Below the pieces are notes generated by a model. It saw only the letters and a list, made by a program, of their open reading frames with translations, was not told the origin of the DNA and searched no databases. Positions 53,698 to 61,623 of a stretch of 64,000 nt of DNA are shown piece by piece. Origin of the DNA: an uncultured Oscillospiraceae bacterium. Its GTDB lineage: Bacteria > Bacillota > Clostridia > Oscillospirales > Oscillospiraceae. The stretch is from NCBI GenBank assembly GCA_910579965.1, contig CAJTWF010000002.1, positions 25,373-89,372 of the forward strand, in the 5' to 3' direction. Numbering within the stretch: the stretch's first letter is position 1; each line of letters begins with the position of its first letter. Made by a program: the position numbers and the translations under genes.

Positions 53698-56628
53698 TCA
53701 GACGCCCTTCTCCTCCAGCGCGCCGATGAGGCTCCTGAGCCGGATCTTCACCGCGCCCAGATTGGTGATCTCGTCGATCTTGATCTGGGTGTACAGCTTC
53801 CCGGCCTCCTCCAGGATCCGCCGCACCTCGTCGGTGGTGATGGCGTCCACGCCGCAGCCGAAGCTCACCAGCTGTACCAGCTGCACGTCCGGGTGCCCGC
53901 AGGCGTACCGGGCCGCCCGGTAGAGCCGGGCGTGGTAGGTCCACTGGTTGAGCACATGGACCGGGAGCGGGTCCGCCAGGTGGCACACGCTGTCCTCGCT
54001 GACCACCACAAAGCCCAGGGAGGCGGCCAGCTTGTCGATGCCGTGGCAGATCTCCGGATCAACGTGGTAGGGCCGGCCCGCCAGGATCATGATCCGCTTG
54101 CCGTGGGCCCGGGCCCAGGCCACCGCCGCCTCCCCCTGCCGCCGCGTGGCCGTCATGTGCCCCTCGTAGGCCGCAAAGGCGTGGTCCACCGCCTGCCGGA
54201 CCTCCCTTTTCGTCACGTCCGGAAACACGGGATGCAGACAGGCGAAGAGCTCCCGGGCCAGCTCCCGGCGGTTGTTGATATTCAGGAAGGGGTAGAGGAA
54301 CCGGGTTTGGGCCAGATCGTCCATGTTGCCCCGGAGCAGCTCCGCGTAGTAGGCCACCACGGGACAGTTGTAGTGGTTGTCGCTCTGCCGCTCGTCCACG
54401 TTGTAGGTGAGGCTGGGGTAGAAGATGGCGTCCACCCCCCGCTCCAGCAGCACCTCCATGTGGCCGTGCATGATCTTGGCCGGATAGCAGGCGGTGTCCG
54501 AGGGAATGGAGAACTGCCCCTTCTCATAGACCCGCCGGGAGGAGAGGCCGGAGACCTCCACCCGGAACCCCAGACGGGTGAAGAAGGCGTGCCACAGGGG
54601 CAGCAGCTCGTACATGCCCAGGGCCAGGGGCAGGCCCACGGAGCCCCGGATCTCCGCCCCGGGCCGGAGACCCATGAGGGCGTCCCGCTTCCAGGCGTAG
54701 AGATCGGGCAGCTCCTCCGGGCTGGTCAGCCCCAGACCCTTCTGGCACTGGTTGCCGGAGATGTACTTCTTGCCCCCGCCGAAGCTGTTCACCGTCAGCC
54801 GGCAGCGGTTGGTGCAGCCCTGGCAGGCGGCGGCCCTGGCGGTGTGGGTGAAGCGCTTCAGGCTTTCCGGGGAGATGAGGGTGCTCTCCCGCAGGTCCAT
54901 GGCGTACAGCGCCGCGCCGTAGGCCCCCATGAGCCCGGCGATGGCGGGACGGATCACCTCCCGGCCCAGCTCCATCTCAAAGGCCCGGAGCACCGCGTCG
55001 TTGTAGAAGGCGCCCCCCTGGACCACCACATGGCGGCCCAGCTCGTCGGCGCTGCCGGCCCGGATGACCTTGTAGATGGCGTTTTTCACCACGCTGACGC
55101 TGAGCCCCGCAGAGATGTCCTCCACCGTGGCCCCGTCCTTCTGGGACTGCTTCACCGAGGAGTTCATGAACACGGTACACCGGCTGCCCAGGTTCACCGG
55201 CGCGGCGGCCTGGAGCCCCTTCCGGGCGAACTCCGCCACGTCATAGCCCATGGACCGGGCGAAGGTCTCGATAAAGGACCCGCAGCCGGAGGAGCAGGCC
55301 TCGTTGAGCATGATGGAGTCGATGGCCCCGTTCTTGATCTTGAAGCACTTGATGTCCTGGCCGCCGATGTCCAGGATGAAGTCCACCTGGGGGCAGAAGT
55401 GCTTGGCCGCGGTGTAGTGGGCGATGGTCTCCACCACCCCCCGGTCCACGCCGAAGGCGGCCCGGATGAGCTCCTCGCCGTAGCCGGTGACGGCGCTGCC
55501 CCGGATCCGCACCCGGTCCCCGCAAAGGCCGTAGATGGTCTCCAGCTGCTCCCGGACGATCTCCACCGGATTGCCCCGGTTGGAGCTGTAGTATGTATAG
55601 AGGAGCTGCCGGTCCTCCCCCAGAAGGACCGCCTTGGTGGTGGTGGAGCCGCAGTCGACGCCCAGCCAGGCGGAGCCCTCGTAGGAGGCCAGATCCCCCT
55701 CCGCCACCGTGGCGGCGGCGTGGCGGGCCCGGAAGGCGGCGTAATCCGCCTCGCCGGCAAACAGGGGCGGCAGGAGGTTGGCCGCGTCCCGGACGGCGGA
55801 GCTGTGGACGATCTTCTCCCGCAGCTGGTCCATGGTGTACGCCTCCCCGGCGCTCCGGGCGTAGAGGGAGGCCCCCATGGCCACGGCGAAGCGGCCGTAA
55901 TCCGGGAAAACCGCCTGACCGTCCGCCAGGCCCAGGGTCTCCTGGAACCGGCGGCGCAGGCCCTTGCAGTAGTAGAGGGGCCCGCCCAGGAAGAGGACCT
56001 TCCCGGTGATCCGCCGGCCCTGGGCCAGGCCGGCAATGGTCTGGTTCACCACCGCCTGATAGATGCTGGCCGCCACGTCGGCGTGCTTGGCCCCCTGGTT
56101 GAGCAGGGGCTGGATGTCCGTCTTGGCGAACACGCCGCACCGGGAGGCGATGGGGTAGAGGCGGGTGCTCTCCAGGCTCAGCTGGTCCAGCTCGTCGGCG
56201 GTGACGCCCAGGAGGGTGGCCATCTGGTCAATAAAGGCCCCGGTGCCGCCGGCGCAGGAGCCGTTCATCCGCTCGTCGATGCCGCCGTCAAAGAAGATGA
56301 TCTTGGCGTCCTCGCCCCCCAGCTCCACCACGGCGGAGGCGTCCGGCTCCAGGGCCCGGACCACCTCGCCGGTGGCGAACACCTCCTGGACAAAGGGCAC
56401 GCCGGCGCTCTCCGCCAGCCCCAGGCCGGCGGAGCCGGAGATGGCGGCGGTAAAGGGCCGGTCCCCGGCGACGGCCGCCGCCTCCTCCAGCAGCTCCAGG
56501 GTCTTCTGGCGCACCTGGGAGAAGTGGCGCTGATATTTTTCGTATAGGATCCGGCCATCCTCCACCAGCACCGCCTTGGCTGTGGTGGAGCCGATGTCGA
56601 TGCCTAAGCTCAAGCCTGTCTGCGTCAT
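53698..56628 (-). CDS. Double BcrA/BadF-type acyl-CoA dehydratase activase with DUF2229
   Basis: The product has 976 residues. The ATG at 56628 follows GGGAG; an in-frame TTG at 56646 with AAGGGAGG upstream is an alternative. Two ASKHA activase domains come in tandem: GIDIGSTTAKAVL with NGSCAGGTGAF and SRCGVFAKTD, then GVDCGSTTTKAVLL with CSSGCGSFIETFA and SRCTVFMNSS. Each has the two Cys that hold the bridging [4Fe-4S] cluster in HgdC-type dimers. A DUF2229 region follows (RKALPLALGMYELLPLWHAFF-like; DTACYPAKIMHGHMEVLL). Such activases use ATP to drive a low-potential electron into a dehydratase. The following genes provide the missing C-terminal part. Confidence 0.88.
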   Translation of the reverse strand: MTQTGLSLGIDIGSTTAKAVLVEDGRILYEKYQRHFSQVRQKTLELLEEAAAVAGDRPFTAAISGSAGLGLAESAGVPFVQEVFATGEVVRALEPDASAVVELGGEDAKIIFFDGGIDERMNGSCAGGTGAFIDQMATLLGVTADELDQLSLESTRLYPIASRCGVFAKTDIQPLLNQGAKHADVAASIYQAVVNQTIAGLAQGRRITGKVLFLGGPLYYCKGLRRRFQETLGLADGQAVFPDYGRFAVAMGASLYARSAGEAYTMDQLREKIVHSSAVRDAANLLPPLFAGEADYAAFRARHAAATVAEGDLASYEGSAWLGVDCGSTTTKAVLLGEDRQLLYTYYSSNRGNPVEIVREQLETIYGLCGDRVRIRGSAVTGYGEELIRAAFGVDRGVVETIAHYTAAKHFCPQVDFILDIGGQDIKCFKIKNGAIDSIMLNEACSSGCGSFIETFARSMGYDVAEFARKGLQAAAPVNLGSRCTVFMNSSVKQSQKDGATVEDISAGLSVSVVKNAIYKVIRAGSADELGRHVVVQGGAFYNDAVLRAFEMELGREVIRPAIAGLMGAYGAALYAMDLRESTLISPESLKRFTHTARAAACQGCTNRCRLTVNSFGGGKKYISGNQCQKGLGLTSPEELPDLYAWKRDALMGLRPGAEIRGSVGLPLALGMYELLPLWHAFFTRLGFRVEVSGLSSRRVYEKGQFSIPSDTACYPAKIMHGHMEVLLERGVDAIFYPSLTYNVDERQSDNHYNCPVVAYYAELLRGNMDDLAQTRFLYPFLNINNRRELARELFACLHPVFPDVTKREVRQAVDHAFAAYEGHMTATRRQGEAAVAWARAHGKRIMILAGRPYHVDPEICHGIDKLAASLGFVVVSEDSVCHLADPLPVHVLNQWTYHARLYRAARYACGHPDVQLVQLVSFGCGVDAITTDEVRRILEEAGKLYTQIKIDEITNLGAVKIRLRSLIGALEEKGV

Positions 56629-56682
56629 GTCGTACTCCCGGCCCAAAGAGGGCCTCCCTTAAATGAATCCAATTTCTTTGGC

Positions 56683-56711
56683 ATTATAGCATAAAATCCC
56701 GGAGATGTTTA
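56683..56711 (-). promoter_or_regulatory. Promoter of the activase operon
   Basis: On the minus strand: TAAACA (56711-56706), a 17-base spacer, TGC-TATAAT (56688-56683). The extended -10 compensates for a weak -35. Confidence 0.65.
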
Positions 56712-56805
56712 TGGACAAAGTGTTAAATATGTGTGAAGGATTTCTTTCCCGTTTTTAGTATTTTGCGGCAAAAGGAGCGCTGTGGAGATCCACAGCGCTC
56801 CTCTG

Positions 56806-57495
56806 CTATGCGTTTTCCTGCCGGGCGTTTTTCCGCAGCATCCGCCGGCAGGCCAGGAAGGAGGCGGCCACCAGGCATCCGTCCACCGCTACGGCGATGA
56901 GACAGCCCGGGGAGAGGGGGTTGGCCGCGTTGTCCCCCATGATGCTCACCGCAACCATGGTGGGGGCCAGCCCCACCAGGCTGCCCGCCAGATAGGGCAG
57001 GAAGGGCAGGCGCATGGAGCCGAAGTACAGGCTCACCACGTCGCCGGGCAGGACGCCCAGGGCCCTGGCGATGAGCACAAAGAGGAAATGGTTGTCCTGC
57101 TGCACCCGCTCCAGCTTCTCCAGCTTGGGATACTTCTCCCGCAGCCGGTCCACGCTCTCCGCTGCGGAGAACCGGCCCACCAGATAGGGCACGGAGACGC
57201 AGGCCGCCATGCCCGCCAGATTCACCGCCAGGGATACGGGCAGGGGGAAGAGCAGTCCGCCGGCCAGATAGAGCACCACCAGGGGGAAGAATACGCTCAT
57301 GCTCTTGGCGGCGTACATGGCGATGAGGAACAGGGCTGCCAGGAAGGGGTTGGAGGGTGACCACTGGAGGATATCGGCGGCCTCCACGTCCCTGGCCGCC
57401 AGCAGAAATACGGCCGCAAACGCCGCCATGAGGATCAGCGGCAGGTATTTGGTCCACTTTGCTTTCGTTGAGAGAGACTCCTTTCTGTAATTCAT
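56806..57495 (-). CDS. TVP38/TMEM64 (DedA-superfamily, VTT domain) membrane protein
   Basis: The product has 229 residues and about six membrane segments. The VTT signature is present: SVFFPLVVLYLAGGLLFPLPVSLAVNLAG, then FLFVLIARALGVLPGDVVSLYFGSMRLPFLPYLAGSLVGLAPTM. These proteins are reentrant-helix membrane proteins implicated in lipid handling. The ribosome site for the ATG at 57495 is weak. It is probably co-transcribed with the EFR1 gene, 42 bases upstream. Confidence 0.85.
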   Translation of the reverse strand: MNYRKESLSTKAKWTKYLPLILMAAFAAVFLLAARDVEAADILQWSPSNPFLAALFLIAMYAAKSMSVFFPLVVLYLAGGLLFPLPVSLAVNLAGMAACVSVPYLVGRFSAAESVDRLREKYPKLEKLERVQQDNHFLFVLIARALGVLPGDVVSLYFGSMRLPFLPYLAGSLVGLAPTMVAVSIMGDNAANPLSPGCLIAVAVDGCLVAASFLACRRMLRKNARQENA

Positions 57496-57537
57496 GGAAT
57501 GGACATTCTTTCCCTTTGTGGAAAAGAGGGAAAAGCC

Positions 57538-58305
57538 CTAGGGCTCCACCCGGGGGTTGAAGTACCGGCCCCGGTCCTCGCCGGCCTTTTTCCAGTGGAT
57601 GGCCCCGGTGGGACAGCGGTGGAGGCAGGCCAGGCACCGCACGCACTGGGGCTTGGTCCACAGGGGCTGCCCGCCGGCGAGGGTGATGGCCCCGCAGGGG
57701 CAGATCTCCTGACACAGCCCGCAGCCGATGCACCCGTCCGTCACCACAAAGGGGCGGGTGGAGCGGCCCCGGGCGTAGGAGGGATACATGGCCGCCGTCT
57801 GAAGGGACGGAGCCGGGCCCTTGCAGCGGTTGTAGTCCCCGGCCCCCCGGGAGCGGACAGCCCGGCCGGCCTCGTCGATATACGCCTCCGCCCGGTCCAG
57901 GATCCGCTCCGTCTCCTCCTCGCCGGGGATGGTGAAGGCGGGCACGTAGTTGTCCACCATGGGGATGGCGAACTGGGCGGACAGCGCCATGCCCTTTTTC
58001 GCCAGAAGCTTGGAGAGCTGGTCCGCCGCGCCGCCGGTCCACTGGCCGCAGGTCATCACCAGATAGATATACTGCTCCTGGTATCCCTCCAGCTGGAGCT
58101 TGTCCAGGAAAAAGCGGAGGATGCTGGGCAGGCCCTGGAAGTAGACCGGCGCCACAAAGCCGATCCGCTCGTCCCTGCCCACGCTGAAGCGGTAGCTGCG
58201 GGCGCGGACCGCGTCCCGCAGGGAGACCAGCCGGTCCTCCGTGACAGCGGCGATGCGCTGAGCAGCGTACTTGCTGTTGCCGGTGGCGGAAAAATAAAAG
58301 ATCAT
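57538..58305 (-). CDS. EFR1-family flavodoxin-ferredoxin fusion
   Basis: The product has 255 residues. The N-terminal flavodoxin-like half starts IFYFSATGNSKYAAQRIA, the FMN phosphate loop. The C-terminal half carries two [4Fe-4S] motifs: DGCIGCGLCQEICPCGAI and QCVRCLACLHRCPTGAI. EFR1 proteins move low-potential electrons between ferredoxin and unknown partners in anaerobes. The nearby activase is one candidate partner that needs such electrons. That is inference from position. Confidence 0.9.
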   Translation of the reverse strand: MIFYFSATGNSKYAAQRIAAVTEDRLVSLRDAVRARSYRFSVGRDERIGFVAPVYFQGLPSILRFFLDKLQLEGYQEQYIYLVMTCGQWTGGAADQLSKLLAKKGMALSAQFAIPMVDNYVPAFTIPGEEETERILDRAEAYIDEAGRAVRSRGAGDYNRCKGPAPSLQTAAMYPSYARGRSTRPFVVTDGCIGCGLCQEICPCGAITLAGGQPLWTKPQCVRCLACLHRCPTGAIHWKKAGEDRGRYFNPRVEP

Positions 58306-58366
58306 GGGATAAAGACCTCTTTTCCTTATGATATCAAAAGGGGGTGGGGCGCCTCTCCGGGGGCTC

Positions 58367-59290
58367 TTACACGCCCCAGAGGTTCTCCGGGTACAGGCCC
58401 TGCTCCGTCTTCTCCCGCAGGGCCTCCACCACCGCCGGCTTGTCCTCCCGGTAGGTCACGCCGTACCACTTGTCCGCCGTGGACAGCATCCGCACCTGGG
58501 CCCTGCCCCTGGAGAGCATGTCCGTGACCAGGATGGGCAGGTAACACTCCCCGCGGATGGGGTCCTGGTCCAGGATGCGGTCCAGGAACAGGGGGAACCG
58601 GGCCATGGCCTCGTCCAGGAAGCTGCGCTGGAATCCCCAGAAGTTCATGGACACCAGGGTTTTGCCGTCCAGGTGGACCCAGGAGCCGTCCTGGGCGGCG
58701 TAACGGCCGCCGTCCCCGTCCTTCTCAATGCCGGCCCGCTCCTCCACCTCCTCCAGCAGGCCGTCCTGGCTGAGGTGGCAGATGCCCCGGGTCACGCCGC
58801 CATGCTCCGTGACGGTCTTGCCCAGGTGGTAGCCCACCATGGCGTACTGGAAGCAGTCGGGCCGGTCCCGGTGGTGGGCCAGATAGTCGTAGATCACCCG
58901 GAAGGCCTCCGGGCCGTAGTAGTCGTCGGCGTTGATGACCGCAAAGGGGCCGCTGATGAGGTCCCGGGCCGCCATCACGGCGTGGGTGGTGCCCCAGGGC
59001 TTTTTGCGGCCAAAGGGGACCCGGCAGCCCTTGGGCAGATCCTCCAGCTCCTGGAAGGCGTAGCGCACCTCCATGCCCCGGCTGATGCGCGCGCCCACCG
59101 TCTCCCGGAAGTCCGCCTCCAGCTCCCGGTTGATGACAAATACCACCGTCTCAAAGCCGGCGCGCCGGGCGTCGTAGATCGAGTAATCAATGATGCTCTG
59201 TCCATGGCCTCCCATGCTGTCCATCTGCTTCAGGCCGCCGTAGCGGCTGCCCATTCCCGCCGCAAGAACCAGCAAAACAGGTTTCTCCAT
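58367..59290 (-). CDS. Sugar-phosphate nucleotidyltransferase
   Basis: The product has 307 residues from the ATG at 59290, with GGAGG 9 bases upstream. The NTP-transferase fold is clear: VLLVLAAGMGSRYGGLKQMD (nucleotide loop), KPWGTTHAVMAA and the metal Asp in AVINADDYYG. This group (NTP_transferase with a divergent C-terminus) makes NDP-sugars for surface glycans. No glycan genes are adjacent. The sugar is unknown. Confidence 0.87.
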   Translation of the reverse strand: MEKPVLLVLAAGMGSRYGGLKQMDSMGGHGQSIIDYSIYDARRAGFETVVFVINRELEADFRETVGARISRGMEVRYAFQELEDLPKGCRVPFGRKKPWGTTHAVMAARDLISGPFAVINADDYYGPEAFRVIYDYLAHHRDRPDCFQYAMVGYHLGKTVTEHGGVTRGICHLSQDGLLEEVEERAGIEKDGDGGRYAAQDGSWVHLDGKTLVSMNFWGFQRSFLDEAMARFPLFLDRILDQDPIRGECYLPILVTDMLSRGRAQVRMLSTADKWYGVTYREDKPAVVEALREKTEQGLYPENLWGV

Positions 59291-59345
59291 ATACAATTTC
59301 CTCCATCATTCATTGGCCGGGGCCCCGCGGGCCCTGCCAACAATT

Positions 59346-59374
59346 AGGATATCACAGGGGAGAAAAAATGTAAA
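59346..59374 (-). promoter_or_regulatory. Promoter of the nucleotidyltransferase gene
   Basis: On the minus strand: TTTACA (59374-59369), a 17-base spacer, TATCCT (59351-59346). Confidence 0.6.
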
Positions 59375-59490
59375 CGTGAAATCCGATTCCTTAACAAATG
59401 TTTTATAAATGGAGCGGCGGAAAAGGCATGGCCCCCTGCGCCGGGCGGCGCGGGGGACCGTGAACGCGGTGGTTTCTATAAAAAGAAAAG

Positions 59491-59508
59491 CCACGCCGTG
59501 AAGCGTGG
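59491..59508 (-). terminator. Terminator of the 25-codon mini-gene
   Basis: CCACGC-TTCACG-GCGTGG on the minus strand, then CTTTTCTTTTTAT, a strong T-tract. A second GC-rich hairpin stands further on at 59431-59456. Confidence 0.8.
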
Positions 59509-59539
59509 ACGCACGTCTCTCCATATTGCCAGGGGGTGG

Positions 59540-59617
59540 TTACCGCTCGCTGATAATACCGTCGCGCTCACCGTAGATCATGTCGTCAATATCGACGCCG
59601 GTGAAGAAACCTGTCAT
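59540..59617 (-). CDS. 25-codon ORF in a self-contained mini-gene
   Basis: The ATG at 59617 follows AAAGGATGTG (spacing longer than ideal). The peptide begins MTGFFTGVDIDDMIY and ends ERDGIISER: acidic, no membrane helix, no signal. It has its own promoter (59655-59683) and a strong terminator (59491-59508), giving a transcript of about 165 bases. It is either a small protein or the coding part of a regulatory RNA. I do not recognise it. Confidence 0.45.
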   Translation of the reverse strand: MTGFFTGVDIDDMIYGERDGIISER

Positions 59618-59654
59618 GTTCGCTATCACATCCTTTCTTTATTTGTCTTTGAGC

Positions 59655-59683
59655 AGTATACCACAGCGGCGGGAAAAATGCAA
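59655..59683 (-). promoter_or_regulatory. Promoter of the mini-gene
   Basis: On the minus strand: TTGCAT (59683-59678), a 17-base spacer, TATACT (59660-59655). Confidence 0.65.
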
Positions 59684-59759
59684 GGGGGAATTTTTGCGGG
59701 AAAAGGGGGATCTGTGCCGAAATATCTCCCATTTCCCCCGAAACTTCCCTAAATAGCTA

Positions 59760-59788
59760 TTGTGCTCCGCCATCCGCCGTGCTAGAAT
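59760..59788 (+). promoter_or_regulatory. Promoter of the ABC exporter operon
   Basis: TTGTGC (59760-59765), a 17-base spacer, TGC-TAGAAT (59783-59788), an extended -10. Confidence 0.7.
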
Positions 59789-59856
59789 GGGGGAACATGC
59801 GCCGGCGGAGCTGTCCGCCGCGCGGATATATCCGGATATGGTTGAGGAGGAGAGCT

Positions 59857-61623
59857 ATGAGGGAGCTTCGACTGATCGGCGGCTATGCCAAGAGCCGCTG
59901 GCTCCACTACGCGGCGGGCATACTGGCCCTGGCCGCGGTGGATCTGATGAACGTCTACATCCCCCAGTTCACCGGCCAGATCACCGACGGTCTGAAGGCC
60001 GGGACCATCGGGATGGACGGGGTGTGGCGGCTCATCGGGCTGATTATTCTCATGGGCGCGGCCATGGCCGCGGGCCGCTTCGGGTGGCGCTACTTCATCT
60101 TCGGCGCGGCCCTGGACGTGCGCAGGAGGCTCCAGGAGGACCTGTTCGCTCACCTGGAGAAGCTGTCCATGCGCTACTACAACGAGCACAAGACCGGTGA
60201 TCTCATGGCCCATTTCACCAACGATATGAGATCTGTGCAGATGCTCATGGGGCCCACGGTGGTCACCGCCTTCGACGCCACGGTGATGCTGGTCATGGTG
60301 CTGGGGAAGATGATGTTCTACGTGGACATGCGCCTGACCCTGGTGGCGGTGATCCCCCTGCTGCTCATCATGTACGGCGACTACTACTACGGCAAGGTGA
60401 TGCACCGGAAGTTTTTTGCCAAGCAGCGGGCCTTCTCCGATCTGACGGACCAGGTCCAGGAGGCGGTCAGCGGCATCCGGGTCATCAAGGCCTTTGTCCA
60501 GGAGCGCCAGGAGCTGGCGGCCTTTGCCCGGGTCAACCGCCTCAACCAGGACCGGAACATGGCCGTGGCCCGCACCCAGGCCCTCTTCATGCCCCTGCTG
60601 GATCTGGTCATCGGCGTGAGCGGCCTGCTGACCCTGCTCTACGGCGGCTACCTCACCATTGCCGGGGAGATCACCCTGGGCCAGTTCGAGGCCTTCAACC
60701 TGTACATCGCCATGCTGGTCTGGCCCATGCTGGCCGCCGGCGAGTGCATCACCTTCATCTCCCAGGGCATGGCCAGCCTCAAGCGGATCCGGACCATCCT
60801 GGACGAGAAGCCGGAGATTGTGGACGGGGCGGAGGTGAAGGACGTGGCGGCCCTGCGGGGGGAGATTGATCTCGACGGGCTGACCTTCGCCTACCCGGAC
60901 CAGGAGGACGTGACGGTGCTGGATTCCATCCGGGTCCACGTGGACCAGGGGAGCACCCTGGCCGTCCTGGGCCGCACGGGCAGCGGCAAGAGCACCCTGG
61001 CCAATCTGCTGCTGCGGCTGTACGACGCCAAAAGCGACATGATCCGCATCGACGGCCGGCCCATCTGCGAGATTCCCCTGTCCGTGCTCCGGCGGGACGT
61101 CGCCTACGTGCCCCAGGAGAGCTTCCTGTTCTCCGACACCCTGGAGCGCAACATCGCCTTCGGCGCGGAGCGGAAGAGCCGGGAGGAGATCCAGAGGGCG
61201 GCCCGGGACGCCTGCATCCACAGCAATATCATGGACTTCCCCGAGGGGTACGACACCATGGTGGGGGAGCGGGGCGTCACCCTGTCCGGCGGCCAGAAGC
61301 AGCGCTCCGCCATCGCCCGGGCCCTTCTGAAGGACGCGCCCATCCTCATCCTGGACGACGCCCTCTCGGCGGTGGACACAGACACGGAGGAGCAGATCCT
61401 CCACAACCTCCGGCGCAACCGGGCGGGCCGCACCACCATCATCATCGCCCACCGCATCTCCACCATCCAGAACGCGGACCGGATCCTGGTGCTGGACGAG
61501 GGCCGGGCGGCGGAGTACGGCGCCCATGAGGAGCTGATGGCCCTGGGGGGCATCTACCGGAGCATCCACGACAAGCAGCAGCTGGAGAAGCAGCTGCGGG
61601 AGGAAGGGGGCGAGGAGGCGTGA
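59857..61623 (+). CDS. ABC exporter half-transporter 1 (degenerate Walker B)
   Basis: The product has 588 residues; GAGGAGGAGAGCT precedes the ATG at 59857. Six membrane helices (ABC type I exporter fold) are followed by a nucleotide-binding domain: Walker A GRTGSGKST, signature LSGGQKQR and Walker B LILDDALSAVD. The catalytic Glu after Walker B is Asp, as in the degenerate partner of heterodimeric exporters such as TM287/288. The second half-transporter starts inside this stop codon. Substrates of such pairs are lipids, drugs or peptides; the one here is unknown. Confidence 0.92.
   Translation: MRELRLIGGYAKSRWLHYAAGILALAAVDLMNVYIPQFTGQITDGLKAGTIGMDGVWRLIGLIILMGAAMAAGRFGWRYFIFGAALDVRRRLQEDLFAHLEKLSMRYYNEHKTGDLMAHFTNDMRSVQMLMGPTVVTAFDATVMLVMVLGKMMFYVDMRLTLVAVIPLLLIMYGDYYYGKVMHRKFFAKQRAFSDLTDQVQEAVSGIRVIKAFVQERQELAAFARVNRLNQDRNMAVARTQALFMPLLDLVIGVSGLLTLLYGGYLTIAGEITLGQFEAFNLYIAMLVWPMLAAGECITFISQGMASLKRIRTILDEKPEIVDGAEVKDVAALRGEIDLDGLTFAYPDQEDVTVLDSIRVHVDQGSTLAVLGRTGSGKSTLANLLLRLYDAKSDMIRIDGRPICEIPLSVLRRDVAYVPQESFLFSDTLERNIAFGAERKSREEIQRAARDACIHSNIMDFPEGYDTMVGERGVTLSGGQKQRSAIARALLKDAPILILDDALSAVDTDTEEQILHNLRRNRAGRTTIIIAHRISTIQNADRILVLDEGRAAEYGAHEELMALGGIYRSIHDKQQLEKQLREEGGEEA

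Noticed and set aside
59498..59752. 84-codon open frame on the + strand in the gap before the ABC exporter
   Set aside because: It has no ribosome site and runs through the terminator and promoter of the minus-strand mini-gene.
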